Shown piece after piece: positions 1-9,683 of a stretch of 64,000 nucleotides of DNA. The DNA is taken from positions 62,001 through 126,000 of the forward strand of contig JBKEDC010000005.1 of assembly GCA_047975205.1 (NCBI GenBank). Reading direction: 5' to 3'. How positions within the stretch are numbered: the first letter of the stretch is position 1; the number at the start of each line of letters is the position of its first letter. Made by a program: the position numbers and the translations under genes. The DNA is from JBKEDC01 sp047975205 (GTDB lineage Bacteria > Bacteroidota > Bacteroidia > Bacteroidales > Prolixibacteraceae). The notes beneath the pieces are model-generated. The model saw only the letters and a program-made list of their open reading frames with translations. It was not told the origin of the DNA and made no database searches.

Positions 1-1
1 A

Positions 2-982
2 AATAATCCTGCTGATTTGGCAAACAATGTGCCACCATTGGCAGTATATAATCCTATTCATTATCAGGAGCTGCCGGAGTTGTTTATTGATTTCATTTGT
101 AGTGTTACCGGTAAATCGCCGTCAACCACAGGATTTGGGTCAGAAGGAGCTCTTACCAAGGGACCCTTTAATAACTTATTGCCTTCATCTGATTTGAATA
201 ATGCTTTGCTCTCATATATTTTAACAGGCTATGATGGTTTTAGCTCGGCTGCAGGTTATGTCGGTCCTAAGTTTAAAGTTGATCATGATGTGAGTCTGCT
301 TATTCCTGAGATTTGGTGTCGTATGTCGGTTGAAGAACGCAATCCGCAATTCTTGATTGAATCAGGATGTATGGAAAAAGTAAACGACTTTGAATACAAC
401 GGTAAAAAAGTTGAAGCCGGTTTGTTGGGGTATCGTATCACCAATAAATTTGTAACTCGTTATCTCGGACGTATCTTCAGTAAGCCGGATTCTGTATTCT
501 GCAATGAAATGTTAAGACCCGAAATGCAAGATATGGATATGTTTGTGGCATCTATTGAAAATCTATCGGCCACTCAACGTCGCGTGGCAGAGGGATTGCT
601 TCATGATGGAACGGTAGAGCGTCTTTGTCCTCCGTTGAAAGGTTTAGTGCACACGATGGTTGATGGCACTTACAAAGGAATGACTCGCACAGATGCTAAG
701 TTCCGAGAAATGTTTACGGCAGAATATGTGCTAAATAGTGACTGGTATAAAGATCGTTTGATAACCAAACAGCAAAAGGATATTGAGCTTTGGACTAAAA
801 ATGCAGCTTATATTGAAGAGCTCCTAAGTCGCCAATCATACGCATCGGCAGCGGAACGTCTAGACCTTCCTAATCGATTAGCAAAAGCTAAGCAAGAATT
901 GGCAAGGGTTAATACTCCGGAATATCTTGCAAGTTTAAAAGGTACATTGGGAGCAGATACAATGCAACCAATAGTAGATTAA
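2..982 (+). CDS. C-terminal part of a large conserved protein (possibly PPi-type PEP carboxykinase)
   Basis: The reading frame is already open at the first bases of the window, so this is the 3' end of a longer gene; the visible part is about 326 residues. It carries a striking conserved block near its start (VTGKSPSTTGFGSEGALTKG), followed by segments such as AAGYVGPKFKVDHD and FCNEMLRPEMQDMDMF, and ends in a charged helical tail. I associate this block with very large (over 1000 residue) conserved bacterial proteins, among them the pyrophosphate-dependent phosphoenolpyruvate carboxykinases. That link is from memory and is tentative, because the N-terminal catalytic part is outside the window. 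No signal peptide or membrane segment is seen. A stem-loop with a T-rich tail follows the stop codon. It is certainly a real gene; its function is uncertain. Confidence 0.6.
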   Translation, partial: NNPADLANNVPPLAVYNPIHYQELPELFIDFICSVTGKSPSTTGFGSEGALTKGPFNNLLPSSDLNNALLSYILTGYDGFSSAAGYVGPKFKVDHDVSLLIPEIWCRMSVEERNPQFLIESGCMEKVNDFEYNGKKVEAGLLGYRITNKFVTRYLGRIFSKPDSVFCNEMLRPEMQDMDMFVASIENLSATQRRVAEGLLHDGTVERLCPPLKGLVHTMVDGTYKGMTRTDAKFREMFTAEYVLNSDWYKDRLITKQQKDIELWTKNAAYIEELLSRQSYASAAERLDLPNRLAKAKQELARVNTPEYLASLKGTLGADTMQPIVD

Positions 983-1015
983 TTTATTTTAATATAAAAT
1001 AATTGCCGTAGAATA

Positions 1016-1055
1016 AAATGGGGCTCGCCGAAAGGAGAGTCCCATTTGTATTTTA
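1016..1055 (+). terminator. Rho-independent terminator after the first gene
   Basis: An imperfect hairpin (arms ATGGGGCTCGC and GAGAGTCCCAT around a short A-rich loop) lies 35 bases after the stop codon and runs into a T-rich tail. It separates the partial first gene from the next one. Confidence 0.6.
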
Positions 1056-1104
1056 TATCTAATAGATAAGTGTGTATTTTGTAACAAATCATTAGTTTTG
1101 TCCT

Positions 1105-2496
1105 ATGAAACGTATATACTCTTTTCTTTTAAACCAAATTATTTCTTTTGCTGTAATTGTAATCCTTTTGTTTGCTGTTGATGTCTTTTTAACTGCAAAA
1201 AATAAATATGAATCAGATGCAGTTCAGGAGAAAATAGCTCGAATCGAAGATAATGTGCAGTCGGCAGTTGATAATTTAGATGAATGGAAAAGTAGATTGG
1301 AGGAGTATCAGGACGATTTAGAGAGTATCAGTAAGTTGATTCGGGATACACAAAATAAACTGAAAGAATTTAAGGATTCATGGTTTGGATCCTTAGCTGA
1401 CTGGTGGTACGACGAGGATATACAGAATTTAGAGCAGACACTATCGACACTTCAGAATCAACAGCAGAAATTAGAAAGTAAAAAAGATAAGGCCATAGAT
1501 CGTATTGAACATTATGGTGGGCAAGTTGATTACTACAAGAACAAAAAAGACACAATTGCCAGTCAGGTGCTTCATAAAAGTGAGCACAAGATTATATTGT
1601 ATGCAAGAACGGCACTAATTATTATTATCATAGGATGGCTTAGCTTTATCTTGGTTCGTTTGTTTATATACTACATATTAGCTCCGTGGGTTGGTAGAAA
1701 AAAGCCCATGTGTATTGACCCTATGGCTGATGGAGATATTAGTTTTCGATCGGTAGCTGATTTAAAGTCGGGGAGAAAGGGAAGTGTGCGTATCGGCAGT
1801 ACTTCTTTGGAAATCTCTTTTTCTAAAGATGAGGAATTAATTGCTCATCAACGTTTCTTACAAAGTTCTTATGAATCAGATGAGAAGCAAACGATACCGT
1901 TCTTGAGTAAAGGATATTGGTTCACAAGTATATGTTCAGGTTTATGGGCTATGCTCCGTTGCAGAACTAATGAAGATAGAACAGTGCTAACGCTATCTGA
2001 TCCTAAAGGTATTGTAAGTGGTATTGATATAATAGAAGTCCTGCCAAATACTCGATTTGTATGTCAAGCGCGAGCTGTTGTTGGAGTTGTTCGACTGCAT
2101 GGTGAAGAAGTTAAGATTAATAGTGTCTGGCGTTTTGGCTGGCATAATTGGTTGATGCTACGGTTTCGTTATCTGGTGTTTTCCGGTCCTTGTCGGCTAA
2201 TTGTGAAAGGAAAGCATGGTATCGTAGTTGAGCAAGGTGGAAGAGGTAAGATTACAAATCCGGATTTAGTGCTTGGTTTTAGTGCAAATTTGAATTACTC
2301 AAATGTTCGAAGTGAATCTTTCTGGGGTTACCTATTTGGATGGGATAATATCTTTAACGATCGCTTTCAACAATCAGATAATCAGCATCCGGGTTATTAT
2401 GTATGCGAAGAAGTCCCAGAAACAAGGAAAGGTGATGTCGTAAGCAGAGGTCTTGCCGGTTTATTCGACACAATATTAAAGATATTTGGGATTTAA
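1105..2496 (+). CDS. Two-membrane-segment coiled-coil protein of unknown function
   Basis: This 463-residue protein is not one I recognise. Residues about 8-30 form a hydrophobic membrane segment, residues about 35-165 are a long charged heptad-like coiled coil rich in E, K, D and Q, and residues about 168-195 form a second membrane segment (IILYARTALIIIIIGWLSF). The layout suggests that the coiled coil lies on one side of the membrane as a loop between the two segments. The C-terminal 260 residues are beta-rich (VRLHGEEVKINS, CRLIVKGKHGIVVEQGGRGK) and loosely recall AIM24/tubby-like folds; that is a guess. It is a single gene with no evident operon partner. A TAGTTTTG box (1093-1100) sits just before the ATG, which would leave almost no leader, so that box may be chance. 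Confidence 0.7.
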   Translation: MKRIYSFLLNQIISFAVIVILLFAVDVFLTAKNKYESDAVQEKIARIEDNVQSAVDNLDEWKSRLEEYQDDLESISKLIRDTQNKLKEFKDSWFGSLADWWYDEDIQNLEQTLSTLQNQQQKLESKKDKAIDRIEHYGGQVDYYKNKKDTIASQVLHKSEHKIILYARTALIIIIIGWLSFILVRLFIYYILAPWVGRKKPMCIDPMADGDISFRSVADLKSGRKGSVRIGSTSLEISFSKDEELIAHQRFLQSSYESDEKQTIPFLSKGYWFTSICSGLWAMLRCRTNEDRTVLTLSDPKGIVSGIDIIEVLPNTRFVCQARAVVGVVRLHGEEVKINSVWRFGWHNWLMLRFRYLVFSGPCRLIVKGKHGIVVEQGGRGKITNPDLVLGFSANLNYSNVRSESFWGYLFGWDNIFNDRFQQSDNQHPGYYVCEEVPETRKGDVVSRGLAGLFDTILKIFGI

Positions 2497-3086
2497 TGAT
2501 GTGATCATTGGACTTCTGTTTTTAATTGTTCCTTTGAGACTGTGCTATTCTATAATTAGACAAAAAACAATAGGTTGTTAATCATTTTTTGTTTTTGATG
2601 CCTACATTGCATTGGGCAGCGATGAGCTGTTTCGACTAATTCTCCCTTTTAAAGTAATCAGGTAGTTTCACTTGTAATTATATCTGAATTATTAGTTTCT
2701 AGAAACCATTTGTTGTTTTACAGAATGAAATATAAAAGAACTGTCAGTGGGTTCTTGTTGATATTTCATTGAATATTACCCCTATGTAATTATGCTTTAT
2801 TGTTGAATTTTTATAAATTTACATGAATTATTGTTATTAATATAAAATTTATTTTTATACTAAATAAAATCATTATTAGTATATCTAATTAATTATCAGT
2901 TTGTTTTGTTTCTATCGTCGCTTTGATGTGTTTTTATTAATCGATATGATTATGTTAATAATAATATTCCGATTTATATTATATTGTTATTGAATATTAA
3001 AGTTTCAGTTGTAATTTAAACTTGCAATTGATTCATTTAATAAAATATATAAATAAAAAAGTTTTAATATGTAATAAATATTTACA
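2497..3086. other. AT-rich intergenic region upstream of the broken protease gene
   Basis: A stretch of 590 bases without a convincing ORF, very A+T-rich in its second half. I see no RNA gene, clear hairpin terminator or repeat. It presumably holds the promoter of the protease fragment that follows. Confidence 0.5.
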
Positions 3087-3992
3087 ATGAAGAAAAGTAG
3101 TTTTTTGTTAGTAACTGTTTTATCTGTTTTTATATTAGCAACGGGTATTGATCTCGCTCAAGCAGAACAATTTGTTTTGTCGAGTGATATCTATATGGAT
3201 GCATCTATAGATAAACAAGATGATGACAGAAATGTCGCGACCCAACAGGGCGATATGAAAAGTAAAAGAGGAACATTTAAGTTAAAGTCAGGAGATGCTA
3301 TTCAAGGAAAGGTGAGAGTGAAGCTCACAGAAGGAGCAGCTCATACACTTGCCAAAAAAATGGGTAAGTCAGCTGTACTGCAGACCCGCTCTTCGTCAGC
3401 GAAGCTTAAAACGGGAATTACTACTATGGATGTAAAGTTTCAAGCGTTGAAAGCAACATCAATTAAACGAGTATTCCCTTATCATCCACGTTATGAGGAA
3501 CGACAGAAAAAAATGGGGCTTCATCTTTGGTATGAAGTTGATATTGACACAACGGCGGTATTGAATACAGTCTGTGATGAGCTGACAAAAGATGAAAATG
3601 TTTTATTCGTTGAACCGATACTTAAAAAAGAAATCTTAGATATTGGTGGGAAGAAAGTGAAGGGTACTGTTTCAGATGAATCCGGAATCGCACAGTCCAA
3701 GGTATTTCTATCTCCTATAAGTAGTGATGTGTCTAATAAGATAACAACAAAGGCGAGTAGGAAACCATTGCCTGCTTCTACTAGAGATTATGAAGATGAC
3801 CCACCAACAAATGATCCACTCTTACTAAAACAATGGCATTATTACAATTATGGACAGGTGTCTTCAAACGAAACAGGACCAAGTGTTATAGGAGCTGATA
3901 TAAAGCTATTTGATGCATGGAAAGTTAATATGGGCGATTCTAGGGTTATTGTATCTGTACATGATCAAGGTATTGAATCTGGACATATGTAA
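3087..3992 (+). pseudogene. Truncated subtilisin-like (S8) serine protease, prodomain plus start of catalytic domain
   Basis: This 301-codon fragment starts with a signal peptide (residues 1-26, ending ATGIDLAQA). A region follows (about 60-200) that resembles the prodomain of Bacteroidetes subtilases: a tract with KLTEGAAHTLAKKMGKS, then VLFVEPILKKEI. A linker leads into the first strand of the peptidase domain, QWHYYNYGQV, GADIKLFDAW, then VIVSVHDQGIESGH. The Asp in HDQG matches the catalytic Asp of the D-[TQ]-G motif. The sequence stops there: the catalytic His and Ser domains are absent, and the next bases code for the middle of a SusC protein in another frame. The product cannot be an active protease. 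I infer a deletion or recombination that removed the rest of this gene and the 5' part of the adjacent susC. Confidence 0.8.
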
Positions 3993-5098
3993 GACCTTTG
4001 AATTCACTGCAAGTATCACTTAATGCGGGTACATCAGGTAATTCATCTATTGGCAATTATGAACATCTTGCTATGCTTGCTTCCGGACCTATATACAACG
4101 GAGAGACAGGGATGGGATTTGCTTCTTTAGGTAATCCGGACTTAACATGGGAGAATGTATTAAGTTATAACTTAGGTATAAAATCGTCATTCTACAATAG
4201 ATTTAGTTTGAATGTAGAGATGTACCATAAAAAAACTACTGATATGTTGCTTTCAGTACCGGTATCTGTTACCTCCGGATTTACAAGTCAAAGACAAAAT
4301 GTTGGAGAAATGACAAATTCAGGTATAGAAATAGAGCTGAATGCAGATATCTTGAAAAAGACAGCATTCAAATGGAGTGTTTCTGCAAATATTGGATATA
4401 ACAAGAATAAAATAACTAAATTGTACGGAGATACAGATGAATACGTTATTGGAAATTCAAGGACAAAGCTTACTGTTGGAGAAAGTTTGGGATCATTTTA
4501 TATTGTGCGATTTGCAGGTGTTGATCCCGAAAATGGAGATCCTTTATGGTACACAAAAGACGGTGGAATTACAAATCAATATTCAACCGATAACTCTGTT
4601 TTGTTAGATAAAACCTATCTAGCACCGTTAACAGGTGGATTTACAACAACTTTCTCTTTCAAAGGAATATCATTGCAAGCATTCTTTAGTTGGGTCGATG
4701 ATAAATACATGATTAACAATACAAGATATTACACTGAAAGTAATGGACGTTTTGCACAAGACCAACAAAGCCGTAAAATGTTTGATGCTTGGACATCGGA
4801 TAACAGATACACAGATGTGCCAAAATATGGAAACCCAACAGAATTTGATGATCGATTACTTGAGAATGCTTCTTTTATGCGTCTGAAAAACCTTACAGTA
4901 AGTTGGGATATGCCTAAAAGATGGTTGACTAGTAGAACAAACGATGTGCTTTCGGGAGTTCGATTTTATGCTCAAGCCCAGAATCTATTTACATGGACAG
5001 GCTACTCAGGGCTCGATCCGGAGGTTGACTCTAATGTGCAGTTGGGTAGTTATCCGGCTTCTAGAACTTTCCTTTTTGGAGTTGATATAACATTTTAA
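3986..5098 (+). pseudogene. C-terminal remnant of a SusC/RagA-type TonB-dependent receptor
   Basis: About 370 codons matching only the C-terminal third of SusC-like outer-membrane transporters: a TSGNSS motif at the start, barrel strands such as YNLGIKSSFYNRFSLNVEMY, the late motif VRFYAQAQNLFTWTGYSGLDPE, and a terminal aromatic strand ending in FLFGVDITF. The signal peptide, carboxypeptidase-like domain, TonB box and plug are missing. The frame is readable back to about 3986 (VRPLNSLQ), where it merges with the protease fragment in a different frame. It has no good start codon, only TTG at 3998. It cannot form a working transporter. The partner susD and lipoprotein genes follow immediately and look intact, so the lesion is probably recent. 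Confidence 0.85.
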
Positions 5099-5109
5099 TT
5101 AAGTAAGAT

Positions 5110-6588
5110 ATGAGAAACATATTCAAAAATATAATCTTAAGTATCATCCTAGTAGGAGCAACCTCGTGTAGTGGTTTCCTTGAAGAACTTCCTGATGGAA
5201 CAATCTCAGTGGATGAAATCAGAAACATGGATGATTTAGAACAAATCCTAGTAAGTGTCTATTCTCCTTTGAAAGTTATTTGTGCCGGAGGAACAGTTCT
5301 GTATCCGGAAATACAGACTGATTATGTGTATTCAGTCATTGGCTATACAAATACCGCAGGAAGTATATACACGTGGAATTTTAACCCTGAAAGCTCGGAA
5401 GTTTCTTCCGTGTGGAACAATTGCTGGAATGGTATTTCTAGAGCAAATTTCCTACTTGAAAATGCGTATAGGGCTAATCCTAATGAGAGTGAACAAGAAC
5501 GTTATAATGAGATTCTTGGTGAGACTCATTTTATTCGAACGCTATTGTACAGTGAAATGATAAAAACATATAGCGATCCATATGGAAGAAACTTGGGTGG
5601 ATCTTCGGCTGATCCGAATAAACAATTAGGTTTACCTATATTTAACGAAACAGGAATTGTTACCCAAAGACGTGCAAGTATGTATGATTATTATCAGAAT
5701 ATGTTCAATGATTTAGCTATTGCAGAAGCGAACATAACGAGAACAGGTACAGACGATGTTTATGTTACCAAAGGAGCAGTTCGTGCTCTTAGGGCTAGAT
5801 TATATTTATATATGGAAGATTGGGAAAATGCAGAGAAGGAGGCAAGCTTTCTTATTGACTCATGCGATTATCGATTAATGGATGCTAAAGCCGGAGATAG
5901 TTCGGAATATGCACACATGTGGGAATATGACGAGGGAGACGAAATAATCTTTAAAATATCATATTCAAGAACGGATCTCGGCGGGGCTATGGGGTCACTA
6001 TTTTGGATGCAAGCAGCCGGTAAATTTACTCCGGATTATGTACCGGCCACGTGGGTATTGAAACTCTATGAGGAGGATGATGCTCGATATAATGTATTTT
6101 TCAGTGAAGAGCAAACGGCTTATCAACATGAATTAAAATGGCCGTTATTGAAAAAATATCCCGGAAATCCGGACTTATGGACTTCAAGTGTTACAAATTA
6201 TACGAATATGCCCAAGGTGTTTAGATTGTCGGAAATGTATTTGATACGAGCAGAGTCTAGATTGGAACAGGGTAATGAAAGTGGAGCTTCTGATGATTTG
6301 AATACGCTAAGGAAAGCTCGTATTGCATCGCCTGATCCAATTGAAAATGTACGTAAGACGCTAGAAAATGAGCGAGTTCGAGAGTTATATATGGAAGGAC
6401 ACCGACTATATGATTTAAAACGTTGGGGAGTAGGCTTTGAACGTACTCCTCAAGAAAGTACAGTATATCCGGGAAATGATGAAAAAATTTCGTCGGATGA
6501 TGTATTCTTTACTTGGCCAATTCCTGCATCAGAGCTTAATGTTCCAAATTCAGAGGTAGTTGGCAATCCAAGTAATTATGCGCAGTAA
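5110..6588 (+). CDS. SusD/RagB-type outer-membrane nutrient-binding lipoprotein
   Basis: A 492-residue SusD-family protein. The N terminus is a lipoprotein signal with lipobox VGATSC (Cys at about residue 20), so it is anchored in the outer membrane facing outward. Typical SusD features follow: an N-terminal helical region (SVYSPLK, WNNCWNGISRANFLLENA), TPR-like helices (AVRALRARLYLYMEDWENAEKEA would be the core helix pair), and a C-terminal RagB block (VFRLSEMYLIRAESRLEQG, then LENERVRELYMEGHRLYDLKRW). In this family SusD binds glycans or peptides and acts as a lid on its SusC partner. Here the SusC is a remnant, so the protein is probably stranded without its channel unless it pairs with another SusC. 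It starts 11 bases after the SusC remnant. Confidence 0.92.
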   Translation: MRNIFKNIILSIILVGATSCSGFLEELPDGTISVDEIRNMDDLEQILVSVYSPLKVICAGGTVLYPEIQTDYVYSVIGYTNTAGSIYTWNFNPESSEVSSVWNNCWNGISRANFLLENAYRANPNESEQERYNEILGETHFIRTLLYSEMIKTYSDPYGRNLGGSSADPNKQLGLPIFNETGIVTQRRASMYDYYQNMFNDLAIAEANITRTGTDDVYVTKGAVRALRARLYLYMEDWENAEKEASFLIDSCDYRLMDAKAGDSSEYAHMWEYDEGDEIIFKISYSRTDLGGAMGSLFWMQAAGKFTPDYVPATWVLKLYEEDDARYNVFFSEEQTAYQHELKWPLLKKYPGNPDLWTSSVTNYTNMPKVFRLSEMYLIRAESRLEQGNESGASDDLNTLRKARIASPDPIENVRKTLENERVRELYMEGHRLYDLKRWGVGFERTPQESTVYPGNDEKISSDDVFFTWPIPASELNVPNSEVVGNPSNYAQ

Positions 6589-6654
6589 ATAAATGATGCT
6601 TAGAACTGAATTATTGATATCATAATTCGATTCAATATCTAAAAAAATAAACAG

Positions 6655-7554
6655 ATGAAAAGATTAATACTTATATTATCATCAGTGTTGCTTCTCTCAG
6701 CTTGCGATCAGAATGAACCTAAGATGTTTGAAAGAGGTGATGCTAATGTATATTTTGATGAGAGTTCAATCGGTACAGCAGTGGGTAATATACTTTCCAT
6801 ACCGGTTACTGTTGCCAACCTTCCGGGAGGTCCTGCAATAACAGTGGATTTTACAATAACAGACTCAACAGCAGTAGAAGGAGTCGATTATAAGATTCTT
6901 TCCGGTAATAGCTGTATATTTGAATCAGGACATGGAACTGAATATATTGTTATAGAGACTTATGCTAGAGAAGAAGATTCTTTGAGCAGAAGACTGTTTG
7001 ACATCACATTAGAACCGGTAGAAGGCTTCCGTCAAAACAATAGAAATACTTCTCAGGTAGAACTGCGGAATTATTCAAATCACCCATTAAAGAACTTACT
7101 CGGAGATGCAGAAATGAGTGGCTTAGATTATATGGCAGGTAATGAAGTTTCTACATTTCCGGTAAATATTTATCCGGATGATGATGATGATCTGACCTTG
7201 TATTTATCAGGGGTAACGGGTGGACCTACCTATTTGGGTATGCTGCCGGATTTAAAAATGACGGTAGATACAGTATTGAATGAAATATATATTGTTGCCG
7301 AAACGCTTAGCGATGTAAAAGTAGGTAGCACTACAGGAAGCATAGAGATAGTAAGAGGATTCTTAGTTGATAATTTGGTATATTATGAGACCAATAGTTT
7401 GGTTTCATGTACCTATACAGATGCCGGGAACATTTATTTTGATGATTGGTTGGGAGCCATTTGGGCTACCGGAAGTGAGGAAGATAATTTCTTATTTTTT
7501 TACTATGGATATTATGCTAGTGCTTATCGCACTGCAATAATTAAGGAAGATTAA
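6655..7554 (+). CDS. Surface lipoprotein of a SusCD locus (DUF4843/DUF1735-like, beta-sandwich)
   Basis: A 299-residue lipoprotein (signal MKRLILILSSVLLLSAC, lipobox LSAC). The mature part starts with a beta-sandwich resembling Calx-beta or DUF1735/DUF4843 N-terminal modules: ITVDFTITDSTAVEGVDYKI is the characteristic 'A..G.DY' pattern. A second beta-rich domain rich in D, G and Y follows. Such proteins are usually encoded after susD and act as accessory surface glycan-binding or locus-specific lipoproteins; the ligand cannot be deduced. It follows susD by 66 bases and is followed by a strong terminator, which ends this operon. Confidence 0.75.
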   Translation: MKRLILILSSVLLLSACDQNEPKMFERGDANVYFDESSIGTAVGNILSIPVTVANLPGGPAITVDFTITDSTAVEGVDYKILSGNSCIFESGHGTEYIVIETYAREEDSLSRRLFDITLEPVEGFRQNNRNTSQVELRNYSNHPLKNLLGDAEMSGLDYMAGNEVSTFPVNIYPDDDDDLTLYLSGVTGGPTYLGMLPDLKMTVDTVLNEIYIVAETLSDVKVGSTTGSIEIVRGFLVDNLVYYETNSLVSCTYTDAGNIYFDDWLGAIWATGSEEDNFLFFYYGYYASAYRTAIIKED

Positions 7555-7581
7555 AATGTAGTTAAAACATATATCGATGAA

Positions 7582-7616
7582 ACGAGCAAGATTGATTATC
7601 AATCTTGCTCGTTTTC
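7582..7616 (+). terminator. Strong terminator after the damaged SusCD operon
   Basis: A perfect 12-bp inverted repeat (ACGAGCAAGATT / AATCTTGCTCGT, loop GATTATC) followed by TTTT, 28 bases after the lipoprotein stop codon. Confidence 0.85.
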
Positions 7617-7792
7617 GTAAAAAGGCTCTGATAAAAAGATGGTTTCGGGAACTGCACAAAGAAAATAGCGTATGCTTTATAAGATTTCTTGATGTCAAAT
7701 TGTTTTTGATATTTTAAGGTAGTTTTATTTTTTGAGTTGTCAAGGTGCAGAATCGTATCAGTATTTCCTATACACACAACAAGTATATTCTC

Positions 7793-7801
7793 ATTGAAAA
7801 T
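7793..7801. repeat. Left target-site duplication of the IS4-family element
   Basis: ATTGAAAAT directly abuts the left end of the IS and is repeated exactly after its right end (9201-9209). A 9-bp duplication is within the range known for IS4-family transposition. Confidence 0.85.
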
Positions 7802-9200
7802 CACTACTGTCCAGATAAAAATTACCGAGCCAGATTTTTCAATCTGATTCAGTATATCTACTTTTGAGTTAGCACACTTAAAAGTTAAGACATGGTTAAA
7901 AGTAATAATTTTATCGGACAGCCGATATTTAATCAGTTGTTAAATTTTATAGACAAAGGCAAAGTACGTCGTATTGCAAAGGCTCACAAGGCGGAACGCT
8001 ATGTAAAAAAGTTTAACACCTATCATCATCTAGTAGTGATGCTTTATGTTTGTTTCGAAGGTTATACATCAATCAGGGAAACCATTATAGGTCTGTTAGC
8101 TAATGCACACAAGCTTTCCCATTTGGGTTTATCATACATTGTTGGGAGAAGTACTTTATCAGATGCTAATTTTAAACGAAGTAGTCAAGTCTTTGCCGAC
8201 ATCTACCAAAGCGTATATCGCAAACATTCCTAATATTTATCGGACAGGTTAATTGGGACTTTTGAAATGAAGCGTCTCTACATCATGGATCCGACCACTA
8301 TTAGCCTTTTCAAAAACATTTTAAGAGGTGTTGGTCGAAACCCAAAGACCGGTAAAAAGAAAGGAGGTATTAAAGCTCATACAATTATCAATGCTTGTGA
8401 GAATATTCCTTGTCTTATACGCTTTAGTGAAGCTATTAGACATGACCGTTCATTTATGACAGAGATTTTCAAATTAGCATCTCATTCAATCATAACTTTT
8501 GATAGAGGCTATGTAGATTATTTCATGTACCAGAGATTAACTGAACTCAAGATATGGTATGTTCGTTTAAAATCCAACACAAGGGACAAGGTCGGACAGG
8601 AGTTTGACATTCCTGACGAGTGTGATTCCGGCGTTTTAAAAGACGAAGAAATTAGTTTGGAATATGGAATTAATAAAGAACACAGTCATCGAGCTAGGCG
8701 CATAGCTTACTGGGACAGTTCAAACAAACGCTTGTTTGAGTTTGTAACAAATAACTTTGAACTATCTGCTGAAGATATAGCCTTGATTTACAAAAAGAGG
8801 TGGCAAATAGAATTACTATTCAAGCAACTAAAGCAAAACTTCCCATTAAAGTATTTTCTAGGAGAAAGCTCCAATGCAATAGAAATACAAATCTGGGTAG
8901 CCATGTTAGCCAACTTGATAAGCACCTTAGTTCGCAAACAAGTTAAGAGGAAATGGGCTTTTTCAAACTTGGTATCAATTATACGCCATCAATTGATATG
9001 CTATGTCAATATTTACAAGTTCTTAGAAGAGCCGGAAGCCTGCTGGAAAAAGGTATCCTACCAAAATCGATTGGAATATCAAAATTCATTATTCCCTGAG
9101 ATGAAAGGGGCTTACTTTTGATATGTCTAAAAATAAACATTGATTAAGTGGAAGTTAAGAATAAAATATGAACTGAATTTTATTTTAGCGGACAGTAGTG
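7802..9200. mobile_element. IS4-family insertion sequence, complete ends, 1399 bp
   Basis: The element is bounded by perfect 11-bp inverted repeats, CACTACTGTCC at the left (7802-7812) and GGACAGTAGTG at the right (9190-9200). Weaker symmetry extends inward (AGATAAAAATT against GCTAAAATAAAATT). It is flanked by a 9-bp direct repeat, ATTGAAAAT, which is the target duplication. Length, end sequence and the DUF4372-plus-DDE transposase all fit IS4-family elements of Bacteroidetes. It sits between two SusCD operons, downstream of a terminator, so it did not break a recognisable gene. The transposase carries an in-frame stop, so this copy probably cannot move by itself, but its ends are intact and could be mobilised in trans. 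Confidence 0.9.
7892..9121 (+). pseudogene. IS4-family transposase interrupted by an in-frame TAA
   Basis: The frame runs without a shift from 7892 to 9121 except for TAA at 8231-8233, giving pieces of 113 and 284+ residues. The first piece is the DUF4372 N-terminal domain (FIGQPIFNQLLNFIDKGKV; later YIVGRSTLSDANFKRSS). The second begins with readable codons directly after the stop (YLSDRLIGTFEM) and holds the catalytic RNase-H-like core: Asp in IMDPTTISLF, Asp in ITFDRGY, and the IS4 signature Y-x2-R-x3-E-x6-K in IYKKRWQIELLFKQLK. Because both sides of the stop are in one frame, a single nonsense substitution is the simplest explanation. An internal ATG at 8267 could still start the second piece, but it would lack the N-terminal domain. 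Confidence 0.88.
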
Positions 9201-9209
9201 ATTGAAAAT
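9201..9209. repeat. Right target-site duplication of the IS4-family element
   Basis: ATTGAAAAT, identical to 7793-7801, directly after the right inverted repeat. Confidence 0.85.
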
Positions 9210-9683
9210 GCTAATTAGCAAGATTAGCACCTAATTTTATGTGCCACTTAAAATAATCGAATATACCTTCAATTTATATTTACACAATATTGTTTCTTGT
9301 CATTTTTTTGCTTAAAAGTGTTTGCTTTCTGTCAAATATTCTGTTTCAATAGTGAAATAGTATAATGTTGTAATATTTAATATTTATTTTAATAATAACT
9401 TAATACATCTAGATGGTAATATATTTATTGCTTTAACCATTTGTCTATTATTGGGTTATTTATTTTCTGCTTGAATTTCCATAAAGAATAAATGAGTTCT
9501 AATTTATTAAACGAGTGTAAATGTTTATCTATATGTTTGTTAAATTCATTATTTGTGATTAAAAGTGTAGTTTTGATGCATGTAAGATATACAAAATGAC
9601 AGGATGGTAAATTTTATTGAATATTCTTTTCCAACTGATCATCATATATTGCAATTGTTTAACAAAGTAATTATGGATAATTT
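9210..9683. other. AT-rich leader region of the second SusCD operon
   Basis: 474 bases without a gene. It presumably contains the promoter and untranslated leader of the susC gene that follows. No sigma/anti-sigma pair or hybrid two-component sensor is encoded here or nearby, and I see no clear TAnnTTTG box at a good distance. Confidence 0.5.

Noticed and set aside
7562..7804. Minus-strand frame of 80 codons next to the IS left end
   Set aside because: It overlaps a clear terminator and the IS target site. When the IS is removed in silico the frame meets a stop soon upstream, and I see no family resemblance.
8234..8266. Programmed frameshift in the IS4 transposase
   Set aside because: Both pieces are in the same frame, separated only by TAA, so frameshifting does not explain it.
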